The notes beneath the pieces were generated by a model. The model did no database searches, was not told where the DNA came from, and saw only the letters and a list, made by a program, of their open reading frames with translations. 64,000 nt of DNA from NCBI GenBank assembly GCA_027475525.1, contig JAMWFC010000094.1, forward strand, positions 1,624-65,623. The letters run 5' to 3'. The position numbers were made by a program, and so were the translations under genes. Positions 24,565-35,889 of this stretch are shown here, piece by piece. The stretch's first letter is position 1. Each line of letters opens with the position of its first letter. The stretch comes from Macrolepiota albuminosa. Its lineage: Eukaryota; Basidiomycota; Agaricomycetes; Agaricales; Agaricaceae.

Positions 24565-25947
24565 TAGATGTTCTTCCAGGAGAGAAGGCGAGGTGTGTAG
24601 CTGAAACGTGGGAGTTCCATCCTTCATGAGGCGGGCGAAGGGGGCGGCCCCAATGATCCTAATGTTGAATGCCTTCGGGTCGATCGGGGTTGCGGGTGCA
24701 TCGGCCAGAGCGGGAGTAACGCGTGTCTGAGATCGGCCAGGGTAGTTCGGCCCTTTGTACTTGTTCCGAGGAATGTTTGGGGGCCGATCAGGGGCCTTGC
24801 AGGCTTGGATGGGTGTGGGTAGTGCATGCGTGGGGGGCGCGGCAGTCGTCCCAGGGGTGTCGGGCATCGGGTCACTTCCTAGGGCCCGGAGGTGCACGGC
24901 GGTCGAGGGGTGGTCCTCGGGTCCCGGGAAGGTCATGGTGAGCGTCCTCCAATTGATGTTGGGGTTCGTGTCACACAGCCAGGGTAGTCCCAGCACCATC
25001 GGGGTCGATTCGTGAAGTCACGTGACCAGGAAGTCGGAGGTGAACTTGTAGTCGTTGTCCAGGGTCACACGTCCCAAGTGAGACCTCTGGATGGGGCCGG
25101 AGGAGGAGGGGGTGCCGTCAAGGCGTTGCAGGCGGAGGGGCTGGTCGAGGGAGTCGTGGGGGAGGTCGAGAGCGTCGCTGATGAAAACTCCGGTGGCTCC
25201 GCTGTCGATAAGGGCCAATATTGGTCCTGGGGCACCATCCAGCCTGGCATTGATGACAAAGGATTGGGACGAGCGGGACTGGAGTCTGGGGGGTGGTGGG
25301 GGCCCGTCCTTTGGGGTAGGGTTCGGAGAGTGGGGGATGTCGAAGGGGAGTTGCTGGTCATCAGGCGTTGGGTCCCGGGTCAGGTGAAGGGTGAGATGTC
25401 GCCAATCAATGCGGAGGTTGGTGTCTCGGAGCCACGGGAGCCCTAGGACCAGGGGTGTGGAGGGGTGGAGTTTGGTTATTAACATCCGGAGGGTGTGAGT
25501 CTGTCCGTTGGCGAAAGTAATGGGCATACGCACAAAGTGAGTGACGTCCCCCGCCGTAGAGGCGTCTCCGTCAAAGAGGCAGAGCCGTACCAGGACCAGG
25601 AGTCGCTGAGCGGGTTCCGGGGCGAGGGTAGACCATGCTTCATCGATGAAGTTGTCGGTGGCGCCACTGTCAACGAGGGTGTTGAGGGGGGTTCCGGAGG
25701 GGGTGAGGCGGGTTTTGAGGAGAAGAGAGTGCGAGGAGTGGGAGGGTAGGTAAGCTGTGAGGGTGTCCGGTATGAGTGTCGTGGAGCGAAGATGTGAGAC
25801 CGGGGCAGAGAAGACGTCGGGGTCAATTCCACAATTTAGGGCGTCTTCTGGGTCTAAATCGCTGGGTCGTTTTCCGAATACTTGTAAGTGGCGTCCTCTC
25901 CTTCGAAGGTCCAGGTGGCACGTCCCATAACCTGTCGTTGGGGACAC
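24565..25947 (-). pseudogene. Chromovirus element 1: tandem retropepsin-like domains
   Basis: The open frame starting at 25947 has two aspartic-protease signatures: LVDSGATDNFID (aspartate at residue 93) and LIDSGATGVFISD (aspartate at residue 248). Each is followed by its own hydrophobic glycine motif, VLGLPWLRDTN and VLGLPWLCDTN, the counterpart of the ILG element of retropepsins. A CpG-type stop, TGA at 25018-25020, interrupts the second domain; element 2 has CGA at the same codon (32061-32063). Normal retroelement proteases have one domain and act as homodimers. The arrangement is identical in element 2. Confidence 0.85.
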
Positions 25948-27959
25948 TCGGAGATGAAGTGGTCTTTCTCACCGCAGAGTATGCAGACACCCTCCCTTCT
26001 TCGTCGTTCCTGCACATCCGTCGGTACCTCAACCCAGAGTCGCCCCTTTTTCGAGAGCCAGTTGGCCCAGAGGGCCTCTTCGTCCCGTTCGTTGGTGAAG
26101 TTGGGACCTTTGGAGTCTTTCGGGGGTTCCTTGGGGTTTGGCGCGTCGCCCGGGTCATTGGCGGCCACGGTGGCGTTGAGTTGGGCCTGGGGGCGGGCGC
26201 TGCTGCCAGGGTTAGTATTGGGCAGGCCGCAACTCACTGGGGGTCAGCCGCCAGGGAACGCGGGGGGACCAGGGTTTGGGGTTTGGGGTTTGGGGGTTTT
26301 GCCGGAGGGCCATGGGGGTCCTCCCCTGGGGTTTCAGGGGGTTCGGGAGTTTGAGTACTCGCTGCGGTCTTCTCTCACCTGGGGGTCCACGCCCAGGAGG
26401 TCCGTTGTCCCAGGGGGGTTCGTTCCTGCCAGGGGGAGGCCCAGGTCTCCACGCAGGGACTGGCAGGGGTGGGGGGCCTGGGGGTCGTCCTCGAGGTTCA
26501 GCTGGAGGTGGCGGAGGCGGTTGGGAAGGGTTCAGTGGTGTTGGGTTGGGTGCCGGGCTGGGTGCCGGGTCAGGTGCCAGGTTGCGCGGGGGACGTTCAA
26601 CCTGGGAGGGTCGTGCTTGCATCGGAGGCCGTGGGGGGTTCCGCTGATCAAAGTGGGGCGGGGGGTCGCAGCGGAAGTTGGGCTCCGGAGGGGCCGGGGC
26701 TGACGTAGGGGGCGGTACCGGGGCGGGCACGGGCGCGGGACGTTGTTTGTTGTTGCCACGTGTGAGCTTGTCGATGTAGCACAGCATGTCTTCTGTGCTA
26801 GTGGTGTCCACGCAGGGTCTACCGGGGTTTGCAGGGGCTGGGGGTTGGGCATTGTCCGTTTGCAGGAGGGGTTCCAGGGGTCTCTGGGGCTGTCCCCAGG
26901 TCTTAAAGGTGCTAGGAACTGAGTTAGCCCTACGGCGAGTTGACAAGCCTACCGTGTGGGCAGCAGGCTGATTGAATAGCCCTTCCATTGGGTTGAGGGA
27001 CCGCAGTATGGCCGAGGCGTTTTGTCACTCTTCCCGTTGTCGTTGCTCCGCAGTGGGGACCGCGGGGGCTGCCAGGACCGGTTCTGGGGGTTCCCGTCAG
27101 ATGTGAATCGAGCAGCCCGGGTCCACGGGGTCGTTGAGGGGTCGGGGGGATGGGGACGCGTGGACTTCGTCAAGCAGTTGCTGTAATTCTTCGCGGAGGA
27201 TTGTGTTGCACCTGTACTTTACCATAGTCTGCTCCGGAAGTTCTCCTCATATGAGGCGATCCCTGAATTCGACCAAGCAATGGGCCCAGTCCTCCGGTGT
27301 GCCTGTGAAGTCGTCGTGTCCAAATTCTGTGAGTAGCGCCCTTGCCCGTTGCGTGAAGTCCTCCGGCGAGATCCTGAGCGAGCGGAGCACTTCGTCCCGT
27401 TGCCGTTCGTAGTCCTTGAGACGTCGTCGTCCCATTGGCAAGGGGGGAGTCCGAGCGGGTGGGGCGGCAGTTGGGTAGTGTCGAGGGGGGTAGTCGTACT
27501 TGAGGGGTACCCGGGGTTGGGGGGCAGGGCGCTGGTAACCGTGGTAGAGGGTGGGTGCAAAGGGGCCCTTGCTGGGGGGTATCGGGCGAGGTCCACTGGG
27601 TACTGGTGGGGTCTCCGACAGGCCCCCGGGGATGCTCTGGTACGAGGGGACCTCCACGGGTCGTGCCATGGCTAAGTTGGGTGGAGGGGCCCAGCTGGCT
27701 GAGGGCCCCAGATCATAGAGGGATGGGTCGGGGGCCCAGTGGCAGTGGAGATACGGAGGTTCGGGGCCCAGCTGGCTGAGGGCCCCAGATCATAGAGGGA
27801 TGGGTCGGGGGCCCAGTGGCAGTGGAGATACGGAGGTTCATACGGGAGGGGTGGATAGAGGGGGTGGGGGGTCTGTGCGGAGTAATAATCGGGTACTGGG
27901 TGCCCGTAGGGGTCGGTCTGGTAGCCTGTGGAGTAGTAAGTGTGAGTATACGTAGCCAT
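25854..27959 (-). pseudogene. Chromovirus element 1: gag with internal deletion
   Basis: Starts at ATG 27959 (MATYTHTYY), 34 bases inside the 5' LTR. N-terminal half: Y/P-rich, then a helical segment with RRRLKDYERQRDEVLRSLRI and EEWAH-like motif (EDWAHCLVEF). An in-frame TGA at 27247-27249 stands where element 2 has CGA. The proline-rich middle runs straight into the region before the zinc knuckle: the capsid-like core present in elements 2 and 3 is deleted near 26370-26400. The CCHC knuckle CILCGEKDHFISEC (C-x2-C-x4-H-x4-C) lies at about 25945-25986 and overlaps the protease frame, which is -1 relative to gag. A 77-bp duplication shifts the frame near 27700. Confidence 0.8.
27686..27839. 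repeat. 77-bp direct duplication 8 (in element 1 gag)
   Basis: Copies 27686-27762 and 27763-27839. Collapsing one copy rejoins the N-terminal gag frame. Confidence 0.97.
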
Positions 27960-27992
27960 CAAGAATGGTGTAAGGAGGGAGTCTTGATATTA

Positions 27993-28748
27993 TGTCAGGT
28001 TCCGCTGAGTCAGAGGCTTTCCGGGAAAGCAATCGCCCTTATGATGCGGACTTGACCTACAGATACTCAGGTGTCTGGAACTCCGGGGCTAGGACTCCTG
28101 GGTTCAAGATGCGGGCAGGGGTAATCCCAGGCAGGAGAGGAGACTTGGTCTGGGGGTTTTGGGTGGGGAGTAACTGGGGAATTCGGGTGGGGGTCGAGTC
28201 GTGAACTGGAGGTTCTAAGACGAGACCAAGTTAGTAAATTAAAGTCGCGAAGTGCGTACCAGTCTTAGAGCACGCAATTATCTAAGCGTGCCAGTCAAGC
28301 ATGCCAGTCAATGCGTACCAGTCAAATAGAGGGCACGCAACAATTCAAGTAACCAAGTGAAAACAGTGGAAGCAGTGTAATATCAAGACTAGCGAATACA
28401 ACAGGGAACTATGCTATAAGTACTACGGGACTGGGTCTTGGGGTTCTGGGGTGTCTGAGATGGGTTCCGGGAGTCATTGAGTAGTGGGCAGGGACTGTAT
28501 ACCTGGATCGCGTGTGTGGGGCGCGTGATCAATTGGCGCGGAGGCAGCTGTGATGTGTGATGGCCAGGAGCGAGCCGTGTGATCGATCGTTGATCGGGGC
28601 TGGTGGCGGCTGATGGCGGTCCTTGATGCACGTGATGGCAGTGTCGGTGGTCGTGATGGCGGGGCGTGTCCTGTGGGGTCGGAGAGAGGATACCGGGTGG
28701 TGTTCCGGGGGTGTCCCGGGGTGGGTCCGGAGGGGAGGAGTCGTGACA
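27993..28748 (-). repeat. Chromovirus LTR, 5' LTR of element 1
   Basis: TGTCAGG to GTGACA. On its inner side gag of element 1 starts; on its outer side it abuts, without any spacer, the integrase of element 2. Downstream of the LTR on the minus strand the leader begins TAATATCAAGACTCC; it lacks the TGG expected of a primer-binding site made from a tRNA 3' end. Confidence 0.9.
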
Positions 28749-29560
28749 CAGAGGTACTGCTTGAGAGACTGATTGACCCTTTCGGTCTGACCATCAGTTT
28801 TGGGGTGGTAGGCAGTAGAGAGGTTAGTCTTTACTTCAAGGGCCTTATACAGGGAAGTCCAGAACTTGGACACGAAGAGTGGGCCACGGTTGGAGACGAT
28901 GTCGTCTGGGAGTCCGTGTTTGGCAAAAACGTGCTCAAGGAACAGCTGGGCGAAGTCTGGGGCGGTATCCGTGGTACGGCAGGGTAGGAAGATGCCCTGT
29001 TTGGTTAGCCTACACACAACAATGAGAATGGCATCGAACCCTTCAGATTCCGGGAGTTCGACAATGTGGTCCAGGGATATGGAGGACCAGGGGCATCGTC
29101 CGACCGGCAGGGATTTCAGGAGTCCATATGGTCAGTGTTGGGGGACCTTGGCCCGGAGGCAGGGTTTGCATGATCGAATGTAATGAGTCACATCCTTCTT
29201 CAACTCTGGCCAAAAGTAAGTCCGGGAGATAAGCTGGAGGGTCTTATGTATTCCAAGGTGTCCCCAGAGCTTGTGGTCGTGGTGTTGATGGAGAACGTCG
29301 TAGCAGAGTTGGGCGTGATCCGGGACATAGATGCAGCCGTCCCAGAGGAGGAGTTTTTTGTCAGGGGACAAGGAGAAGGTGGGGTCCCGGTCAGTTCCGT
29401 CGGGGGGGTTGCAGGGGTTGTGGTCGGTGAAGTACTTGTCTTGGGGGGCACAGCGGATCTGGCTCAGGGTCCCTTCATTGTTTAAGATCAGTACAGCATT
29501 CAGATGTTTGGGAGGGATCACCACACGATGATTGAACACATTGCATTCCACCTCAAACAA
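28749..29560 (-). pseudogene. Chromovirus element 2: integrase, truncated
   Basis: Zinc-binding segment with WGHLGIHKT, FWPELKKDV and SCKPCLRAK, then the integrase core up to TDGQTERVNQSLKQY, where it is cut by the LTR at 28748. The second catalytic aspartate is lost: the core reads SNRG (28883-28894) where element 1 reads SDRG, a G-to-A change. No C-terminal part or 3' LTR of this copy is left here. Confidence 0.85.
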
Positions 29561-31015
29561 CTTCTAGGGGTAGACTTCCAGTCAACGGGTGAGGGCATCA
29601 GGTTTAGCTCCAAGTCGTCCTGGACGGTACTGGATTGTGAAGTCGTACTCCGAGAGGATCTCGGACCATCGGGCCTGCCGTCGACTAAGTTGCTGGTCGT
29701 GGTGAAGTACTGCAGGTTATTGTGATCCAAATAGACCTGGATCCGGTGCCGGGCTCCCTTGAGGTAGGCTCGCCATTGCTTGAAGGCTTTGACAATGGCA
29801 AGGAGCTCCTTGTCATAGATGTCGTAGTTGAGCTTGGCGTTGATCATGGACTGGGTGTAGAAGGCGACCGGCCGGGGCTCCCCGCCATCAGGCCCCATCT
29901 GCAAGAGAATTCCGGCAATGGCGTAGTCGGAGGCGTCACATTCCAGGATGATCAGGAGGGCGGGGTTGTAGTGCCGGAGCACAGGGGCTGCTGTGAAAGC
30001 CTCCTTGAGCAGGTTAAAGACACTCTGGCACTTACTGTCCCAGTTCCAGGCGACATCCTTGCGTGTGAGCTGGTTGAGGGGTTTCGTGATACCGGAGTAG
30101 TTGTCTATAAACCTCCAGTAGAAGCTAGCAAAGCCCAGGAAGGACTGTACCTCCTTGACGTCCCAGGGTTGTGGCCAGTTGACGATGGCCTTGACCTTGT
30201 GGGGGTCCATGTGAACGCCATTCAGGAATATGATGACGCCGAGATACTCAACCTCTTCCATGTGGAATGAATACTTCTTGGGCTTGGCGTGGAGGTTGTG
30301 CTCCTGGAGGCGTTCGAGGACTTGCCAGACGTGCTTCTGGTGGTCCTCCTTTGAGTCTGAGTAGATGAGGATGTCGTTCAAGTAGACAATCACGAAGACG
30401 TCACTCATGTTGTGGAAGATGTTGTTCATGAAGTATTGGAACGTGGCGGGGGAGTTAGTCATTCTGAAAAGCATCACAAGGTACTCAAACAGACCATACC
30501 GTGTGCGGAACATGGTTTTCCACTCGTGTCCCAGGGCGATGCAGACGTTGTTGTAGCCAGAGCGGAGGTCAATTTTTGTGTAAACCTTGGCACTGTGGAG
30601 TTGATCAACCAGATCGCCAATGAGCAGGAGCAGGTAGCAATTCTTCTTGGTGATCTTATTGAGTCCCTGGTAGTTGATGCAGAGTCGGAGCAAACTGTCC
30701 TTCTTCTTGGCGAATAGAATCAGGGCTCCGGCAGCGGAGGTGGAGGGTCGGATGAATCCCTTACTGAGCATTTTGTCGAGGTAGTCCTTGAGGGCCCGGA
30801 GTTCGACTTCCGACATGTTGTACACCTTGCCGAAAGGGGGGGCGGCTCCTTCCTCAAGGTCGATGGTGTGGTCATAGGGGCGGTGAGGGGGAATCTCCTT
30901 GGCGTCTCCTTCGGAGAATACGTCAGCAAACTCGTGATACTCTGGGGGAACTACTTCTCGGAGGATTTGCTCCTCGGTTTTCTTTTCCGGGGGAATAGCG
31001 TCCCCTCATAGATGT
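29518..31015 (-). pseudogene. Chromovirus element 2: reverse transcriptase and RNase H, active site mutated
   Basis: Same domain order as element 1. The RT box reads YLND (30373-30384) instead of YLDD and the upstream motif reads LRLCINYQGLN instead of LRLCIDYRGLN. Most differences from element 1 are G-to-A on the coding strand. A frameshift near 29690 separates the RNase H end. An in-frame TGA at 31016-31018 marks the protease side, at the same codon as in element 1. The enzyme is certainly inactive. Confidence 0.88.
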
Positions 31016-31076
31016 TCTTCCGGGAGAGAAGGCAAGGTGTGTAGCTGAAACGTGGGAGTTCCATCCTTCATGAGGC

Positions 31077-31671
31077 TGTAAGGGCGACCTCTAGAGGCTG
31101 TGGCTCAGTCACACAGCTGGCAAAGGGAGATCCAAAGTGTATTAGAATATATACTGACAATATCAAGGTAGCTACTCACCTGGCAGAGGGAGATCCAAAG
31201 AAAACAAGTCTGGGGATTCCCTATGCCAGGTTGGACGCTTCTGGGGCCTCTGAAGCGTGGGAAACAACTGTACAGTACAACAAAACCTTAAAAACTCGAA
31301 AATTGACTAACCAAACAAGTGTGCAAACAAGGGAGGAAAACTCCGGACTTTAGAAGTCAGAAAGGCAAACTCTGGCTTATCTAAGCAGCCTGGAGCGGTG
31401 CTGAAGGGCCCACACTTGTCTGAGTGATAGCTAAAGAACCAGAGCACCTCAAAGGTTGAGAATAGTACTAACAGATAGTGTTGAAAAAGTAGTAACAGCA
31501 AGATTAGCTAAAGAACCAGAGCACCTCAAAGGTTGAGAATAGTACTAACAGATAGTGTTGAAAAAGTAGTAACAGCAAGATGAGAGAATAATAGAAGAAA
31601 TAAGGAAGTGAATGAAAGGAGAGTGAAGAAATAAAGAGTGAAAGAAGAAAGGAATGAGGAGTCCCCTGACA
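31077..31671. repeat. Solo LTR of a second family (LTR2) with 5-bp target duplication
   Basis: Starts TGTAAGGGCG and ends CCCCTGACA, flanked by GAGGC on both sides (31072-31076 and 31672-31676). Element 1 has the uninterrupted site (TTCATGAGGCGGGCG) at about 24627, an intact empty site. Other copies: 52996-53488 (inverted) and a fragment at 38635-38707. The length includes an apparent 77-bp assembly duplication. Confidence 0.9.
31428..31581. repeat. 77-bp direct duplication 9 (in LTR2)
   Basis: Copies 31428-31504 and 31505-31581. The LTR2 copy at 52996-53488 does not have this duplication. Confidence 0.97.
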
Positions 31672-32990
31672 GAGGCGGGCGAAGGGGGCGGCCCCAATGA
31701 TCCTACGTCGAGTGCGTTCGGATTGATTGGGGTCACGGAGGCATCAGCCGGAGCGGGTGTGACGTGTGTCTGAGACCGGCAGGGGTAGTTCGGCCCTTTG
31801 TACTTGTTCCGAGGAATGTTTGGGGGTCGATTGGGGGCCTTGCGGTCTCAGACAGGCAAGGGTGGTGCATGCGTGGGGGGCGCAGCAGTTGTCCTGGGGG
31901 TGTCGGGCGTCGGGTCGTTTCCTAGGGCCTGGAGGTGCACGGCAGTCGAGGGGTGGTTTTTGGGTCCCGGGAAGGTCATGGTGAGCGTCCTCCAATCGAT
32001 GTTGGGGTTCATGTCGTGCAGCCAGGGTAGTCCCAGCACCATTGGGCTCGATTCATGAAGTCGCGTGACCAGGAAGTCGGAGGTGAACTCGTAGTCGTTG
32101 TCCAGGGTCATGCGTCCCGAGTGAGACCTCTGGATGGGGCTGGAGGAGGAGGGGGTGCTGTCAAGGCATTGCAGGCGGAGGGGCTGGTCGAGGGAGTCGT
32201 GGGGGAGGTCGAGGGCATCGCTGATGAAAACTTCGGTGGCTCCGCTGTCGATGAGGGCTGATATTGGTCCCAGGGCACCGTCCAGCCTGGCATTGATGAC
32301 GAAGGACTGGGACGAGCGGGACTGGAGTCTGGGGGGTGGTGGGGGCCCGTCCTTTGGGGTAGGGTTCGGAGAGTGGGGGATGTCGAAGGGGAGTTGCTGG
32401 TCGTCGGGCGTCGGGTCCCGTGTCAGGCGAAGGGTGAGATGTCGCCAATCAATGCGGAGGTTGGTGTCTCGGAGCCACGGGAGCCCCAGGACCAGGGGTG
32501 TGGAGGGGTGGAGTTTGGTTATCAACATCTGGAGGGTGTGAGTCTGTCTGTTGGCGAAAGTGATGAGCATACGCACGAAATGAGTGATGTCCCCCACCGT
32601 AGAGGTGTCCCTGTCAAAGAGGCAGAGCCGTACCGGGACCGGGAGTCGCTGAGCAGGTTCCGGGGCGAAGGTAGACCATGCTTTGTCAATGAAGTTGTCG
32701 GTGGCGCCACTGTCAACGAGGGTGTTGAGGGGGGTTCCGGAGGGGGTGAGGCGGGTTTTGAGGAGAAGAGAGTGTGAGGAGTGGGAGGGTAGATAAGCCG
32801 TGAGGGTGTCCGGTATGAGTGTCGTGGAGCAAAGATGTGAGACCGGGGCAGAGAAGACGTCGGAGTCAATTCCGCGATTTAGGGCGTCTTCCAGGTCTAC
32901 ATTGCCGGGTTGTTTTCTGAATACTTGTAAGTGGCGTCCTTCCCTTCGAAGGTCCAGGTGGCATTTCCCATGACCTGTCGTTGGGGGCAC
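31672..32990 (-). pseudogene. Chromovirus element 2: tandem retropepsin-like domains
   Basis: A 380-residue frame with two complete aspartic-protease signatures, LVDSGATDNFID (aspartate 93) and LIDSGATEVFISD (aspartate 248), each followed by VLGLPWL plus a D-x-N motif. The 155-residue spacing is the same as in element 1. The second domain is free of stops here (CGA at 32061-32063). A frameshift near 31850 ends the frame before the linker to RT. The protease frame is -1 to the gag frame with an overlap of 94 nucleotides (32897-32990), also as in element 1. A single-chain pseudo-dimer is an inference. Confidence 0.88.
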
Positions 32991-34899
32991 TCGGAGATAA
33001 AGTGGTCTTTCTCACTGCAGAGTATGCAGACACCCTCCCTTCTCCGTCGTTCCTGCACATCCATCGGGACTTCAACCCAGGGTTGCCCCTTTTTTGAGAG
33101 CCGGTTGGCCCAGAGGGCTTCTTCGTCCCGTTTGTTGGTGATGTCAGGATTTTCAGAGTCTTCCGGGGGTTCCTTGGGGCTTGGCGCATCGCCCAGGTCG
33201 TTGGCGGCCACGGCGGCATTGAGTTGGGCCTGGGGGTGGGCGCCGCTGCTGGGGTTAGTATTGGGCGGGCCGCGACTCACCAGGGGTCGGCCGCCAGGGA
33301 ATGCGGGGGGACCAGGGTTTCGGGTTTGGGGGTTGGAGGCTTTGCTGGAGGGCCATGGGGGTCCTCCCCTAGGGTTCCAGGAGATTCAGGAGTTCGAGTA
33401 CTTGCTGCGGTCTTCCCAGTAGCGTTGGTCAATCTGCATGACGAGGGCCTTGTATCCGTCGTAGAAGGGTTGCTTCAGGGCGAGTCAGAGGACGTCCTTG
33501 ATACGTTGCGGCAGGGTGCGGCGGAGGGCATACCAGAGGGCGCTGTAATTCCAACCTGTCTCGTAAGCTTCCTTCTTGAAACATACGATGAAGGTGGTGA
33601 AACGCTCTTCAGAGCGCATCCGGAGGTTGAAGAGGTTGTCCTCGGCCTCGGCCACGGTGTCATAGATTCCGAATTTCCCGGAGAACTCATCGACAAAGAC
33701 TTGCCAGCGAGAGAGTGCCGGGTTGTTGGGGTCGAACTGGATAAGGGCCATGTAGTGGTCAAAGGCAATCCTCTGAAGGTACGATGCGGCAAAGGCCACC
33801 CAGGAGCTGTCAACCTGAAACATGAGCGGCTTCACCTGAAACATGTTAAGACATTGGGTGAGGAATGTACGCCATTTTTGGGGGTCCCAGCCCGTGAACG
33901 CATCAGGTTTCTGAATGTCCAGACATCCTTCGTGGGCGAGGGCATTGTGAGCATTGTCCGGTCCAGCAGTGTTGCGGGGGGGAGGGCCGGCATTGTAGTA
34001 GTAGTAGTAATGATTACCCTCCCCTCCTTGTGGTGGAAAAGCACCGAGGGCGGGACCCCACCCGCCTGGGGGCCCGTTGTCCCAGGGGGGTTTGTTCCTG
34101 CCGGGAGGAGGCCTGGGTCTCCATGCAGGGGGTGGCGGAGGTGGGGGACCTGGGGGTCGTCCTCGAGGTTCGGCTGGGGGTGGCGGAGGCGGTCTGGGAG
34201 GGTTTGGCGGTGTCGGGTCGGGCAGAGGGGGGCCGGGTGCTGGGTCGGGTGCCGGGTTGCGCGGGGGACGTTCAGCCTGGGAGGGTTGTGCTTGCATTGG
34301 GGGTTGTGGAGGGTTCCGTAGGTCGAAGTGGGGTGGTGGATCACGACGGAAACTGGGTTCTGGAGGGACCGGGGTGGACGTGGGGGGCGGTGCCAGGGCA
34401 GGCGCGGGTGCAGGGCGTTGTTTGTTGTTGCCATGTGCAAGCTCGTCGATGTAGCACAGCGTGTCGTCCGTGCTGGGGGTGTCCACCCGGGCTCTACCAG
34501 GGTTTGCTGGGGCGGAGGTCAGGCGTTGTCCATTCGCAGGAGCGGTTCCAGGGGTCTCTGGGGCTGTCCCCAGGATACTAGGAACGGAGTTAGCCCTGCG
34601 GCAAGTTGACAAGCCTACCATGTGGGCAGCGGGTTGATCAAAGAGGCCTCCAGTTGGGTTGAGGGACCGCAATATGGCGGAGGCGTTTTGTCGCTCTTCC
34701 CGTTGTCGTTGTTCCGGAGTGGGGGCTGCCGAGGCTGTTGGGGCTGCCAGGGCCGATTCTGGGGGTTCCCGTTGAATGTGAATCGAGCGACCTGGGTCTG
34801 CAGGGTTGTTGAGGGGTTGAGGGGAGGGGGACACATGGACTTCGTCGAGCAGCTGCTGCAATTCTTCTTGGAGGATCGTATTGCGCCTATACTTTACCA
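32897..34899 (-). pseudogene. Chromovirus element 2: gag, capsid and nucleocapsid
   Basis: The best-preserved gag of the three. From 34899: a helical start (MVKYRRNTILQEEL), a long proline-rich region, a tyrosine run (HYYYYYN), then a retrotransposon gag (capsid-like) domain at about 33485-33900 with FTGWDPQKWRTFLTQ and FTTFIVCFKKEAYETGWN. An in-frame TGA at 33485-33487 (KDVL, stop, LALK) precedes the part with the CCHC knuckle CILCSEKDHFISEC at about 32987-33028. Element 3 has TGA at the same codon. The frame ends at 32897. Confidence 0.85.
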
Positions 34900-35040
34900 C
34901 AAGCTACGATTCGTGCCTTCGGCACGAATTTCGTAGCTCGTTGGGGGCTTCGCCCCCAAACCCCCCCCAACTAAGCCTCCACCCTAACCTCACTTCGTTC
35001 GGTTAGGGCTCCAAGTATGTATAGAGAACTCAGTGCTTAA

Positions 35041-35220
35041 TCCCAGCCTCAACCTCACTTCGTTCGGTTAAGGCCTCGGTATTTCACAACTCAATGCTTA
35101 ATCCCAGCCTCAACCTCACTTCGTTCGGTTAAGGCCTCGGTATTTCACAACTCAATGCTTAATCCCAGCCTCAACCTCACTTCGTTTGGTTAAGGCCTCG
35201 GTATTCTTCAACTCAGTCTC
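35041..35220. repeat. 61-bp tandem repeat, about three units
   Basis: Units start at 35041, 35102 and 35163, each containing ACCTCACTTCGTT. Each unit carries a small hairpin. The period differs from the 77-bp set, and the units diverge, so this is a natural tandem repeat. Confidence 0.85.
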
Positions 35221-35735
35221 TTCTACAACTCTCAAAGCATTATTGTAAGCTAAACTGAATTTTTCTTGAATATTTCAAATTTTTTAAGCATTTATAAATC
35301 TCAAAACAAAACTGAAAAGTAGTGCATCAATAGCCACTAAATTTTCTCTGATTTTTGAGTTATTTTCCTGGAATCTTTGAGCATTTTCTACTAACATCTT
35401 CTGAAAAACAGACCAATTGAGATTTTCTGGAATTCTTCACATTTCCTGAGCATTTATAAAATCTCAAAAAACCTTAAATCTGATGTATCATTGTTCCCTG
35501 AATTTCCCCTGATTTTTCAGTGATTTTCCTGGCTCAGTCTTCTTCAACTCAGTCCCTTCCACAACTCTCAAAGCATTATTGTAAGCTAAATTGAATTTTT
35601 CTTGAATTTTTCAGATTTTATTGAGCATTTATAAATCTTCAAAAAACTAAATCAGTATGTCAGTAGCCTTTGAATTTTTTCCGATTTTTGAGTGATTTTC
35701 TTAGAATCTTTGAGCATTTTCTACTAACATCTTCT

Positions 35736-35889
35736 GGAAAACAGACCAATTGAGTTTTTCTGGAATTCTCCACATTTCCTGAGCATTTTATAAATCCCAA
35801 AAAAAAAACTTAGGAAAACAGACCAATTGAGTTTTTCTGGAATTCTCCACATTTCCTGAGCATTTTATAAATCCCAAAAAAAAACTTAA
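35736..35889. repeat. 77-bp direct duplication 10
   Basis: Copies 35736-35812 and 35813-35889 in the AT-rich insertion; they differ by one A in a homopolymer. Confidence 0.93.

Noticed and set aside
21800..27200. Long plus-strand open frames opposite chromovirus pol and gag (for example 25776-26354 and 25888-26703)
   Set aside because: Shadows of the real minus-strand genes in GC-rich sequence; their residues are low-complexity G, R, W and P and no domain is visible.
32950..33000. GGGAAAT slippery heptamer as the gag-protease frameshift site
   Set aside because: Present only in element 2; element 1 has GGGACGT at the same place.
35041..35220. 61-bp tandem repeat as another assembly scar
   Set aside because: The period is not 77 and the units carry substitutions, so it is a natural repeat.
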